Below, piece after piece: positions 9,744 to 18,151 of a stretch of DNA of 43,257 nt. The DNA comes from Rhodopila sp. (lineage in GTDB: Bacteria; Pseudomonadota; Alphaproteobacteria; Acetobacterales; Acetobacteraceae). How positions within the stretch are numbered: position 1 is the stretch's first letter; each line of letters starts with the position of its first letter. Location of the stretch: assembly GCA_031291715.1 (NCBI GenBank), contig JARLIN010000386.1, positions 1 through 43,257 of the forward strand, written 5' to 3'. A program made the position numbers and the translations under genes. The notes under the pieces are model-generated. The model did not search any database. It had not been told where the DNA came from and saw only the letters and a program-made list of their open reading frames with translations.

Positions 9744-10624
9744 TGATTCAGCATTGCATCAAGGGTGCCGGCGCGGTCGTCGCGCTGGCAGTGATTCTTC
9801 AATCCTCATCAGGCCTCGCCCAGCAGGCGCAGAGCGGCGAATGGTTTGTGCCTGGGCAGTCGCGTCCGGCCGCCGCGCCGCCGGCGTCAAAGCCGGCACC
9901 GAGGCCGGCTGCCGCACCGGCCGGTACTCCAACGGCGCTGCCGCTGTCCGGCGAGGCAGGTGGCGAGCAGGCGGGTGGCCCGCAGCAGCCGCTTCCGGTT
10001 CAGCTTCCTCCGGCGCCGGAAATCCCGCCGATCCCGAAGGGCCAGGCTACGCCGGCCGCCATCATCGGGATTCTGTCGGTTCCAGATGTGCTGCGGGTTT
10101 CAACTGCCTATCAGGCCGCGTACAAGGAATTGAACGCCCGCGGCCAGAAGCTGAACGAGGACGCGCAGAAGGAGCAGGTCGCGTTGCGCGATCTGGGACA
10201 GACGTTCGCAACCGAGCGCGCCAAGATGTCGCCGGAACAGATCCGCACCAAGGAAAAGGAAATCCAGGAGCGGGCGACCGAGGCCCAGCGCCGATTCGGA
10301 GAGCGTAACCGGATCATCCAGGAAGCCGGCCAGTACGTCATGATGCAGATCAACCGCACCATGGAGCAGGTGGCCCAGCAGGTCGCTTTGTCCCGCGGCA
10401 TCAACCTGGTGCTCAACCGTGCGCAAATCCTTGGCACGACGGCTGATTTCGACCTGACTCCGGCGGTCGCCGACGTGCTGAACAAGGCGCTCCCCAGCGT
10501 CGTCGTGCCGCCGGACGGCATATCCCCGTTGGCGATGGCCCCGCCCGCCACACCCGCGTCTGAAGCGAAACCGGCGACGGCCGCGGCGGCGACCTCGGCG
10601 GCCAAGCCGCCTCAGAAGCACTAA
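9743..10624 (+). CDS. skp: OmpH/Skp-family periplasmic chaperone
   Basis: Skp holds unfolded outer-membrane proteins in the periplasm and passes them to BamA. A signal peptide (GAGAVVALAVILQSSSGLAQ) is followed by a Pro/Ala-rich stretch to about residue 100. The OmpH domain then starts at IIGILSVPDVLRVSTAY with a long coiled-coil hairpin rich in Glu, Lys and Gln. At 293 residues it is much longer than the usual 160-200 because of low-complexity segments at both ends. The GTG start at 9743 shares one base with the bamA stop, implying coupled translation. Confidence 0.9.
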   Translation: MIQHCIKGAGAVVALAVILQSSSGLAQQAQSGEWFVPGQSRPAAAPPASKPAPRPAAAPAGTPTALPLSGEAGGEQAGGPQQPLPVQLPPAPEIPPIPKGQATPAAIIGILSVPDVLRVSTAYQAAYKELNARGQKLNEDAQKEQVALRDLGQTFATERAKMSPEQIRTKEKEIQERATEAQRRFGERNRIIQEAGQYVMMQINRTMEQVAQQVALSRGINLVLNRAQILGTTADFDLTPAVADVLNKALPSVVVPPDGISPLAMAPPATPASEAKPATAAAATSAAKPPQKH

Positions 10625-10627
10625 CCC

Positions 10628-11722
10628 ATGACGCCCGGCGTGGACCGCTCGGCGTTAGCGGGCGATCCCCGCTTCTTTCGACGCGTTGGCCCTCATACTC
10701 TGGCGGCGGTTGTCGATGCGGCAGGGGCCGATGCCCCCCCGCGTCGGCTGATGCTGCATCGTATCGCTCCTCTGGCCGTCGCGACCGGGGAAGACGTCAG
10801 CTTCTGCCTGAACAACCGGAAGTACCTGCCGGCGCTCGCCGCCACGCAGGCCGCGGCGGTCGTCGTCCATCCGGATATGCAGGATCGGGTGCCTGAGACC
10901 GCCGTGGCGATCGTCGCATCCGATCCACTGGTCGCCTGGTCGAAAGTGGCGGCGCTGTTCCATCCGCAGCCGCCAGTTAAGCCCGGCATCCATCCATCCG
11001 CCATCATCGCCGCTTCCGCGCGTATCGATCCCTCGGTCGAGATCGGCCCGCTGGTTGTGATCGGAGAGAATGTGGTGATCGGGCCGCGCTGCCGGATCGC
11101 CGCCATGGTGGTGATCGGCGATAGTGTGGAAATCGGCCGTGATGTGCGGATTGGCCCGCATGCTTCCCTGACGCATACGCTGATCGGCGACCGGGTCTAT
11201 ATCTATCCCGGCGCCCGCATCGGCCAGGATGGCTTCGGATTCGCCATGACGCCGGAAGGGTTTCACACCATCCCGCAAGTTGGCCGCGTGCTGATCGAGG
11301 ACGATGTCGAGATCGGTGCCAACACCACGGTGGACCGCGGCACGCTGGAAGACACAATCATCGGCGCCGGCACCCGGATCGATAATCTGGTGCAGATCGG
11401 ACACAACGTCCGCATTGGCCGAGCCTGCGTCCTGGTCGCTCAGGTAGGCATTTCCGGCTCTACCGTCCTGGAGGATCATGTTGTGCTGGCCGGGCAGGCG
11501 GGCCTCGCCGGCCATCTGAGGATCGGCGCCGGGACGCGTGTCGGCGGGCAGTCTGGGGTCATGGCCGACCTGCCGCCGCGATCCGAGGTTATCGGCTCGC
11601 CCGCTCAGCCGGTGAAGACATTTTTCAAGGAAATCGCGACGATCAGGCGCTGGATTCGCAGAGGCAGCATACCCGGCCAATGCGATAGACCCGACGCGAC
11701 CCCGAACAGAGACGTGGATTGA
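10628..11722 (+). CDS. lpxD: UDP-3-O-acylglucosamine N-acyltransferase LpxD
   Basis: LpxD adds the second hydroxyacyl chain to UDP-3-O-acylglucosamine in lipid A synthesis. The N-terminal uridine-binding domain is followed from about residue 115 by hexapeptide repeats of a left-handed beta-helix ([21 protein letters not shown] onward). The conserved GFGF segment and the catalytic-His region [13 protein letters not shown] are present. At 364 residues it is of normal length. It starts 3 bp after skp, and its TGA lies just before the fabZ start. Confidence 0.97.
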   Translation: MTPGVDRSALAGDPRFFRRVGPHTLAAVVDAAGADAPPRRLMLHRIAPLAVATGEDVSFCLNNRKYLPALAATQAAAVVVHPDMQDRVPETAVAIVASDPLVAWSKVAALFHPQPPVKPGIHPSAIIAASARIDPSVEIGPLVVIGENVVIGPRCRIAAMVVIGDSVEIGRDVRIGPHASLTHTLIGDRVYIYPGARIGQDGFGFAMTPEGFHTIPQVGRVLIEDDVEIGANTTVDRGTLEDTIIGAGTRIDNLVQIGHNVRIGRACVLVAQVGISGSTVLEDHVVLAGQAGLAGHLRIGAGTRVGGQSGVMADLPPRSEVIGSPAQPVKTFFKEIATIRRWIRRGSIPGQCDRPDATPNRDVD

Positions 11723-11727
11723 ATATT

Positions 11728-12225
11728 ATGGACGAGACAGCAGCCCCTGGCGTCGAAGCAACGGGCAAGACCATCGAGCTGATCGATATTCATCGGATCA
11801 TGCACGATATTCCGCACCGCTATCCGTTCCTGCTGCTGGATCGGGTGGTTGATGTCGTGCTGAACACCTCGGCTGTCGGGGTCAAGAACGTCTCGGTCAA
11901 CGAAAACTTCTTCGCTGGCCATTTTCCCAACCATCCGGTCATGCCGGGCGTACTGATCATCGAAAGCATGGCGCAGACGGCGGCCGTTCTGGTGGTGGAG
12001 ACGCTTGGACCCGACGCGGCCGGCAAGGTGGTCTATTTCATGTCGATCGAGGGCGCGAAGTTCCGCCGCCCGGTGGTGCCGGGCGATCAGGTGCGCATCC
12101 ACGTGGTCAAGCAACGCAACCGGGGCAATGTCTGGAAGTTCCACGGGATCGCCAAGGTGGATGGCGTTTCGGTCGCGGAAGCGACCTTCGCCGCGATGAT
12201 CATGGATCGCGCGCCGCCAGTTTGA
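11728..12225 (+). CDS. fabZ: 3-hydroxyacyl-ACP dehydratase FabZ
   Basis: FabZ dehydrates 3-hydroxyacyl-ACP in fatty acid elongation. Its position in the lpx cluster reflects competition with lipid A synthesis for hydroxymyristoyl-ACP. The hot-dog fold signature is clear: the active-site His lies in AGHFPNHPVMPG, the catalytic Glu in IIESMAQ. PHRYPFLLLDRV is the usual N-terminal motif. I use the ATG at 11728 (165 aa), with GTGGA about nine bases upstream. A TTG at 11719 would overlap lpxD. Confidence 0.96.
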   Translation: MDETAAPGVEATGKTIELIDIHRIMHDIPHRYPFLLLDRVVDVVLNTSAVGVKNVSVNENFFAGHFPNHPVMPGVLIIESMAQTAAVLVVETLGPDAAGKVVYFMSIEGAKFRRPVVPGDQVRIHVVKQRNRGNVWKFHGIAKVDGVSVAEATFAAMIMDRAPPV

Positions 12226-12314
12226 TCCGCATCTGCCTTAGTAACGCCAAAATGCTAGATGAAACAGAGCGTTACAGGGCAGAACCGGAAACATCGGGCA
12301 ACAATGATTGAATT

Positions 12315-12330
12315 GGTGGCCGCGGCCACC
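12315..12330. promoter_or_regulatory. Perfect 16-bp palindrome between fabZ and lpxA
   Basis: GGTGGCCGCGGCCACC is its own reverse complement and lies 57 bp before the lpxA start, in the 161-bp fabZ-lpxA gap. It could be a hairpin tuning read-through or a dimeric-protein site. The sequence alone does not decide between these. Confidence 0.35.
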
Positions 12331-12386
12331 GCCCATAGTTTGGCCGCGATCCGGCTGCAGAGATTGGCGCCTCGGAACGGAACACC

Positions 12387-13211
12387 ATGGATTCGATGAC
12401 GGATATCAACCTGTACACGACTGATCGCGCTCGGATTCACCCGACCGCGATCGTGGCGCATGGTGCCGAAGTCGGCCCTGGCGTCCAAATCGGCCCGTTC
12501 TGCACGGTGGGGCCGAACGTCGTCATCGAAGCCGGCGCCAAACTGGTTTCGCATGTGGTGGTGGAAGGGCACACAAGGATCGGTGAAGGCGCTCAGCTAT
12601 TCCCATTCTGCACGGTGGGGCTGCCGCCACAGGATTTCAAATACAAAGGCGAGCCTACCCGGTGTGAGATCGGCGCGCGCACCTTGGTGCGGGAGCATTG
12701 TACCATCCACCGTGGCACGGTGACCGGCACGGGCACCACCAGGGTCGGCAACGATTGCATGCTGATGGCGGTGGTCCATGTCGCGCATGACTGCACTCTG
12801 GGCAACAACGTCATCGTGGCCAACAACGCGGTGATGGGCGGCCATGTCAGCATCGCCGACCACGCGGTGATCGGCGGCGCGGCGGCCATCCACCAGTTCG
12901 TGCGTATCGGTCGCGCGGCGATGATCGGCGGCGTTTCCGGGGTGGAAGCGGATGTGATCCCGTTCGGCAGCGTCATCGGTAACCGTGCGCGTCTGGCCGG
13001 CCTGAACGTCATCGGCTTGAAGCGGCGTGGCTTCGACAAGGCGGCGATTCATCGTCTGCACATCGCGTTCCGCGCGCTGTACAGCAAGGAAGGCGTCTTC
13101 GCCCAGCGACTGGAAGCGATGCGCGCGCGCTTCGGCGACGATCCGCTGGTCGCCGAGGTGCTGGAATTTATCGACACGCCCAGCCATCGCGGACTGATTC
13201 GCGGGGAGTAA
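12387..13211 (+). CDS. lpxA: UDP-N-acetylglucosamine acyltransferase LpxA
   Basis: LpxA performs the first step of lipid A synthesis, moving a hydroxyacyl chain from ACP to UDP-GlcNAc. Hexapeptide repeats begin at RIHPTAIVAHGAEVGPGVQIG. Family features are GLPPQDFKYKGE, the catalytic-His segment VVHVAHDCTLGNNV and the helical C-terminal domain with NVIGLKRRGF. At 274 residues it is slightly long. A second in-frame ATG lies nine bases inside. In many relatives lpxI and lpxB follow; here unrelated enzymes do. Confidence 0.97.
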   Translation: MDSMTDINLYTTDRARIHPTAIVAHGAEVGPGVQIGPFCTVGPNVVIEAGAKLVSHVVVEGHTRIGEGAQLFPFCTVGLPPQDFKYKGEPTRCEIGARTLVREHCTIHRGTVTGTGTTRVGNDCMLMAVVHVAHDCTLGNNVIVANNAVMGGHVSIADHAVIGGAAAIHQFVRIGRAAMIGGVSGVEADVIPFGSVIGNRARLAGLNVIGLKRRGFDKAAIHRLHIAFRALYSKEGVFAQRLEAMRARFGDDPLVAEVLEFIDTPSHRGLIRGE

Positions 13212-13230
13212 TCCCGGCCATCCGCCCCCA

Positions 13231-13264
13231 GCCATCCGCCCCCGACCGGCCGTGCGCGGATGGC
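13231..13264 (+). terminator. Hairpin downstream of lpxA
   Basis: GCCATCCGC (13231-13239) pairs with GCGGATGGC (13256-13264), and the loop can fold further. The left arm is duplicated at 13217-13225 as part of a tandem GCCATCCGCCCCC repeat. There is no T-tract, so termination is only a suggestion, but the position at the end of the envelope operon fits. Confidence 0.4.
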
Positions 13265-13366
13265 TATGACGACCAGAGCCCAGTGCCGGCGGTGGAAATC
13301 CCGTGGCCTTGCCGCCCCGGCTCCCCGCTGCGATCTTCTGCGTGAGGAAATCGCCAGGAGAGCGTC

Positions 13367-14725
13367 ATGAGCGACACATTGCCCACCGCCACGCGGGTGT
13401 CAGACCCTGGCATCCGAGCCTTGTACCGGCTGGAAAACCGCTGGCAGGCCTGGCTGGACGTCGAAGTGGCCCTGGCCCGCGCGCAGGCTGAACTCGGGAT
13501 CATTCCCGCAGCCGCCGCCGAGGCCATCGCTCAGGCCGCCCGGCTTGAGAAAATGGATCGTGCCCGCATCGACGAGGGCTTCGCCCGCACCGGCCACACC
13601 ATCGTCCCCCTGGTTTGGGAACTCGGCCGCGTCGTCGGCGATCCGCATGGCGGCTGGGTCCATTGGGGCGCGACGACGCAGAACATCACCCAGACCGGCG
13701 ACCTGCTGGTGCTGCGGCAGGCGCATCAGGTCTTCCTGCGCCAGATCGGCGAAATCCTGTCCGCGATGGCCGATCTCGCCGATCGTGGCGCCGAGATGCC
13801 GATCGCCGGCCGCACCCATGGGCAGCACGCGGTTCCCGCCACCTTCGGCTACAAGGTCGCCGTCTGGATCGACGAGCTGATCCGCCACGCGGAACGCTTC
13901 CGCCAGGCCGCGCCACGGCTGTTCGTTGCGATGCTGGGGGGCGGGGCAGGGACCTATGCCTCTCTCGGGAAGAACGGCCCGCCTGTGCAGCAGGGGATCG
14001 GCCGGCTGCTGGGGTTCGGCTCGATGACAGTGCCGTCCCGAGCCATCGGCGACCACCTGGCGGAAAACGTCATGCTGCTGGGCCTGCTCGCGGCCATATG
14101 TGGCAAGATCGGGCGCGAGATCTACACCCTGATGAAGACCGAGTTCGGCGAGGTCGAGGAACCCGTCCCACCCGGCACCGTCGGCAGCTCCACGATGCCG
14201 CAGAAGCGGAATCCCAAACTGTGTCAGGACATCATCGCCGCCGCCGCCGAAATCCGCTCCCAGGTGCCGTTGGCGCTGGAGGCGATGACGACCGAGCACG
14301 AGGCCGACCGCACCACCAGCCTGATGATGGACACGGCGGAATCCCGCGCCTGCATCGCCACCGGCGACATGCTGAGCCGGCTGGCGGAAGTCATGCGCGG
14401 CCTGCGCCTGGACCCGGCGCGGATGCGCGCCAACCTGGACCTCGGCGGCGGACTGATCATGGCCGAAGCGGTCATGCTGGATCTGGGCGCCGCGATCGGC
14501 CGTCAACATGCGCATGACGCGGTGTATGACGCCGCGCAGGACGCGTTCGTGCAAGGCAAGTCGTTTGGGGAGCTGCTGGCCGCCGATACACGTGTCACGG
14601 CACATATGACGCCGGAGCAGATACGGGGCCTGCTCGACCCGACCGCCTATACTGGGCTATGTGCGGATATGGCCCGCGATGGCGCCACAAGGGCGCGTGC
14701 GGCCGCGACGGAGTTGCTGAGATGA
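13367..14725 (+). CDS. Fumarase/aspartase-superfamily lyase (adenylosuccinate lyase / carboxymuconate cycloisomerase-like)
   Basis: Members of this superfamily cleave C-N or C-O bonds and release fumarate, or cycloisomerise muconates. The 452-residue protein has the hallmark loop GSSTMPQKRNP, the conserved GRTHGQHAVPATFG with its His, and the VHWGATTQNITQTG region. The sequence resembles the PurB/PcaB branch. Its neighbour is a CoA-ester hydratase, not purine or protocatechuate genes, so the substrate is unknown and a housekeeping PurB role is unlikely. The ATG at 13367 follows AGGAGAGCGTC. The stop overlaps the next start (ATGA). Confidence 0.88.
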   Translation: MSDTLPTATRVSDPGIRALYRLENRWQAWLDVEVALARAQAELGIIPAAAAEAIAQAARLEKMDRARIDEGFARTGHTIVPLVWELGRVVGDPHGGWVHWGATTQNITQTGDLLVLRQAHQVFLRQIGEILSAMADLADRGAEMPIAGRTHGQHAVPATFGYKVAVWIDELIRHAERFRQAAPRLFVAMLGGGAGTYASLGKNGPPVQQGIGRLLGFGSMTVPSRAIGDHLAENVMLLGLLAAICGKIGREIYTLMKTEFGEVEEPVPPGTVGSSTMPQKRNPKLCQDIIAAAAEIRSQVPLALEAMTTEHEADRTTSLMMDTAESRACIATGDMLSRLAEVMRGLRLDPARMRANLDLGGGLIMAEAVMLDLGAAIGRQHAHDAVYDAAQDAFVQGKSFGELLAADTRVTAHMTPEQIRGLLDPTAYTGLCADMARDGATRARAAATELLR

Positions 14726-15570
14726 CGGAATTGGATGTCGATCACCTGCGGTCCTGGATCGGCAAGCAGGAAACGTTGCATGATCAGGTCACGCGCTTTC
14801 CGATCGCCGCTCTGTCGGCGACGCTGGACCGCGACGACCCGGCGCCGCAAGCCGGCGATCCGCTGCCGCCGCTGTGGCACTGGCTTTACTTCCTCCCCAC
14901 CGCTCGGCAATCCATTCTGGGACCGGACGGACATCCCGCGCGCGGCGGCTTCCTGCCCCCGGTGCCGCTGCCGCGCCGCATGTGGGCCGGCGGTCGTTTC
15001 ACCTTCCATCAGCCGCTGCGGGTGGATGAGGCGATCACCCGCGTTTCCACCGTGCAGGACGTCACCATCAAGCACGGCCGCAACGGCGCGCTGTGCTTTG
15101 TGCTGGTGAAGCACGAGGTCGCCGGTCAGAACGGCCTGGCGTTGGTCGAGGAGCACGACATCGTCTATCGCGACATGCCGCAGCCAGGTGAAACGCCGGC
15201 GGCACCGCGCCCGGTGCGGACGGATGATACGTGGCAACGCGAGATCCATCCCAGCGATCCGCTGCTGTTTCGTTACTCGGCGCTGACGTTCAACAGCCAT
15301 CGGATTCATTACGATCGGCGTTACGTGACGGAAGTCGAGGGCTATCCGGGGTTGATCGTCCACGGCCCGCTCATCGCGACGCTGCTGATCGACCTGTTGC
15401 GGCGGAACACGAGCCAGACGGTTACTGCGTTCAAGTTCCGGGCGGTCAGCCCGCTGTTCGATATCGCGCCGTTCTCGGTGCATGGGGCCCCGGATGGCAA
15501 GGGTGGGACAGCGTTGTGGGCACGCAATGCGAGCGGGCATCTGGCGATGGAGGCGGAGGCGGGGTTCTAG
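14722..15570 (+). CDS. FAS1-like / MaoC-type dehydratase, mesaconyl-C4-CoA hydratase-like
   Basis: This is a double hot-dog protein of the HTD2 / mesaconyl-C4-CoA (3-methylfumaryl-CoA) hydratase type. The N-terminal half (about 1-150) is the FAS1-like dehydratase domain. The C-terminal half has the hydratase motif YSALTFNSHRIHYD followed by GYPGLIVHGPL, typical of catalytic MaoC domains. It is 282 residues long. ATGA overlap with the preceding lyase implies coupled translation and probably a shared pathway for a branched unsaturated dicarboxylate. The exact substrate is inference. Confidence 0.85.
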   Translation: MTELDVDHLRSWIGKQETLHDQVTRFPIAALSATLDRDDPAPQAGDPLPPLWHWLYFLPTARQSILGPDGHPARGGFLPPVPLPRRMWAGGRFTFHQPLRVDEAITRVSTVQDVTIKHGRNGALCFVLVKHEVAGQNGLALVEEHDIVYRDMPQPGETPAAPRPVRTDDTWQREIHPSDPLLFRYSALTFNSHRIHYDRRYVTEVEGYPGLIVHGPLIATLLIDLLRRNTSQTVTAFKFRAVSPLFDIAPFSVHGAPDGKGGTALWARNASGHLAMEAEAGF

Positions 15571-15734
15571 CCGCCTGTCTCCCCATCGTCGATGATCTGG
15601 CCGCGCCCAACATGTTGCTGAAGTATTCGCGCTTCCAGCAAGGACGCTCATCGTCAACTCTGTGCGGAGCTGCCACGTCCCACGTCGCGGGCAGCCCGGC
15701 GCTTCGGTTGTTGCGCTCAAACAGGGAAGGAAGA

Positions 15735-16394
15735 CTACAGCGCCTGCCGAAAGGTCAGGTTGTAGCGAACGGCGCCGGTGAGGGGATGTTCGCCGTCCCG
15801 CAAGGTGTCGACGCCGTGATACGTCATCCGTGCCGGCCCGCCCCAGACCACCACGTCACCGTGACTGAGGTGCACGCGGCGAGGCCGGTCTGACCGGGCC
15901 AGACTGCCCCATAAAAACGTCGCTGGCAGGCCGAGCGATACCGAGACGATGGGTGCGTCGAAGTCCCGCTCGTTCTTGTCCTGATGCAGGGTCAACCGGG
16001 CGCCCGGAACGTAGCGGTTGATGAGACAGGCATCGGGCGCGAATGCGGGAAATCCAGCTTTGGCGGCTGCGCGAGTGGCGAGCTCGGCGAAGACGATGGG
16101 AATGGCGGGCCAGCGCCGGCCGCTCTCGGGATCGACGGCATCGTAGCGGTAGCCGCGGCGGTCGGTGACCCATCCGGCGTCGCCGCAATTGGTCATGGCC
16201 ACCGACATGGTGAAGCCACCTGGTGTGACCATGTGGCGAAACGGCGAAACCTTGAGAACGTCGGCAAGGGCGGCAAGGAGGGCGCGATCCGCCGTCTTGG
16301 CGAACGCGCTTAGCAAGACCGCTCCCGGCCCAAGTGCAACGTCCCGGGCCGGGAGGTCCTGGAACAGGTCCAGCGGTGTGGACTCACTCGACAT
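15735..16394 (-). CDS. alkB: AlkB-type DNA dioxygenase (alkylation repair)
   Basis: AlkB is a 2-oxoglutarate/Fe(II) dioxygenase that removes methyl groups from 1-methyladenine and 3-methylcytosine in DNA. The iron and 2OG ligands are all present: LHQDKNE (His, Asp), MTYHGVDTL (His) and the C-terminal RYNLTFRQA (Arg). At 219 residues it has normal length and seems intact. The ATG at 16394 overlaps the end of the degraded oxygenase frame, which suggests the ancestral genes were translationally coupled. It is the only gene of this repair cluster without visible damage. Confidence 0.95.
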   Translation of the reverse strand: MSSESTPLDLFQDLPARDVALGPGAVLLSAFAKTADRALLAALADVLKVSPFRHMVTPGGFTMSVAMTNCGDAGWVTDRRGYRYDAVDPESGRRWPAIPIVFAELATRAAAKAGFPAFAPDACLINRYVPGARLTLHQDKNERDFDAPIVSVSLGLPATFLWGSLARSDRPRRVHLSHGDVVVWGGPARMTYHGVDTLRDGEHPLTGAVRYNLTFRQAL

Positions 16395-16633
16395 CGTGGA
16401 AAATGACTCCGAGCGTGTGACGATGGCCCGACCGCACATTGCTGACGCCATGGCGCAGGTTCAGGCGGTGCTCCCCGCGGGAGCCCTGCACGGGACGGCT
16501 GTTGACTGCAATTATCATCTTTCCCGTATCGGAGCAGCAGCGGCGTCGGATGCGTCTGTCCGGCCTGATGGCAACCCACGATGAAAGCGCCGTGATCGGC
16601 GGGAAAGCGAACGTCCATTCCCATCCGCTCGTG
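16384..16633 (-). pseudogene. Remnant of a 2OG-Fe(II) oxygenase gene (two fused fragments)
   Basis: Reading leftward, one frame gives [17 protein letters not shown] and [17 protein letters not shown], matching the middle of a 2OG-Fe(II) oxygenase family often found between ada and alkB. At about 16512 the frame changes. The second frame gives [21 protein letters not shown] and [16 protein letters not shown], the family's C-terminus, and its TGA overlaps the alkB start. The N-terminal ~95 residues and the central ~70 residues, including the HxD iron site, are missing. A stop codon precedes the first fragment. Family identity is from memory of the motif pattern. Confidence 0.75.
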
Positions 16634-16659
16634 TCATCGGCTGGCCGGTGACACGTTGC

Positions 16660-17186
16660 TCATGCCACACCCTCCAGGTTGATGAGCCGGCGCTTGCGAT
16701 GCACACCCCAGCGATAACCCGAGATCGACCCGTCTGATTTCACCACGCGGTGACATGGGACCGCCACCGCAAGCCGGTTGGCCGCACAAGCCGAACCCAC
16801 CTCCTGGGCCGTGGCCGGTACGGGAGCGCCTTGGCAAGAGCGCCATAGGTGCGCGTTTCGCCCGACGGGATCGCGCGCAATGCCGCCCACACGGCCAGCT
16901 CCAATTCCGAGCCGCGCAGATCGAGCGGGAGGTCCAGTCCACAATGCGGTGCATCGACGAGTGCGACGACTTTTGCGATCGTCTCGGCGAGACCAGCTTC
17001 ATCCTCGATCAGCTGCACGTCGGCAAAGGCACCGCGCAGTTCGCGCTGAAGCTTCTGCCGATCGTTACCAAGTAGAATCGCGGCAACGCCCCGGTTGGTC
17101 AGTGCTACCAGCACAAGCCCCATTTTGGACTCACCATATCCGAAGCGTAGCATCTCGGCCTTCAAGTCTTGATTTATCGTGTTCAT
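16660..17186 (-). pseudogene. Frameshifted methylated-DNA-protein-cysteine methyltransferase (Ada C-terminal/Ogt type)
   Basis: The intact enzyme removes O6-methylguanine by moving the methyl to its own Cys. The ATG at 17186 follows AAGGA and encodes MNTINQDLKAEMLRFGYGES, then RGVAAILLGND and SGETRTYGALAKAL. The frame is lost near 16825. The C-terminal half, with active site VPCHRVVKSDGSISGYRWG, continues to the stop at 16660 in another frame. The span is 527 nt, one short of 176 codons, so a single-base loss explains the break. This could be a real null allele or a sequence error in a GC-rich run. Confidence 0.85.
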
Positions 17187-18151
17187 GGTACGTTCCTTTT
17201 CATTAACTGAAATCAGCATAGACTTCGAGAGCCGACGCCACACTCCGACTCTTGCTTTCAAATCAAAGAACGGTGCCGGACGCCACGCACGACGCGCCGA
17301 TCGGTGCCGCCGTGGTATTGCGTGGCCGGGTGGCGACGATGACAAGGGCCCATCGCCAGCTTTCGTGGGTCTCCCCAGCCGATCCTGGCCGCGAGCCGGG
17401 CCTCTTGACCGCAGCCGACGGCGCCCCGGCCAGGGTGCATCGCCGGTATGGGATTACAATACGACGAAGAAACGGCACCCTCCAGCCAGGCGAACGGCTG
17501 CGGTTGCGCATGCCTCGGTGCTACGTGTTCGTGCGCCGCAACACCAACCGCTCGCGGCCGCAGGAAATGGCGGCGTGGAAGCCGCATCCGCTCGCTGACA
17601 TTGATTGGCAGCGGCGGCCTGGGTCTGCCAACTCGTTCCGCCGAATTGGTAAAAGCGCGCCACAGGACAGGCCACGAACAGGTCGTGGCGCGTCTTGCGA
17701 ACCTGTTGCGCATGATGCTGGCCGAGGCCGCCAACGTTGGTGCCCTGGCGTTGGAGATTCAGGGGCAGACTCGAAGCGGGCACACCTCAACAATGGATAC
17801 ATGTGGGTGTCTCTGATGCTGCATGAGGCATTGCCACGTGTATTGACACGTGCATGGCCCCTGGGGGGCTCGAGATGCCTGGTTGCGCGATTATTGATAA
17901 AAGACAAACAGTTTGGGGTGGGTGGGTCATCGCCTATGTGGATATCGGGGCAAGTGTCGAGTTTTCGCACGGCAGGAATGCAAAGGTAATGCAAAGGCAA
18001 GGATTCCGCCCCTGAACGAGACTGGGCACGACTCTGCACCCAATTCCCGTCTGTTGATCTGTATCGTCGCCGCCACAGCTGGCCTATACGATCACTCCAT
18101 CCGGCGCCCAACCGGATACCGCACGACCGATCACCGACAAGGGCCAGCCCC
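17187..18151. other. Gene-poor interval (965 bp)
   Basis: No gene is recognisable. Open frames exist on both strands, the longest on the plus strand at 17252-17989, but they encode Arg/Pro/Ser-rich text with no domain and no convincing ribosome site. The part around 17640-17816 looks faintly coding (RLANLLRMMLAEAANVGAL) and may be gene debris. It carries the promoter of the damaged repair operon at its left end and that of icd at its right end. Confidence 0.5.
17835..17852. promoter_or_regulatory. CACGTGT-N4-ACACGTG inverted repeat
   Basis: Two CACGTG cores form a perfect dyad with 7-bp arms and a 4-bp spacer, 300 bp before the isocitrate dehydrogenase start. The geometry suits a dimeric regulator, but no neighbour identifies the protein. 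Confidence 0.3.

Noticed and set aside
13216..13243. Tandem GCCATCCGCCCCC repeat considered as a start of a repeat array
   Set aside because: Only two units, no spacers; best seen as part of the lpxA downstream hairpin. No CRISPR array is present anywhere in the window.
17252..17989. 245-codon plus-strand frame
   Set aside because: Arg/Pro/Ser-rich, no domain, no ribosome site, and not better than overlapping frames on the other strand.
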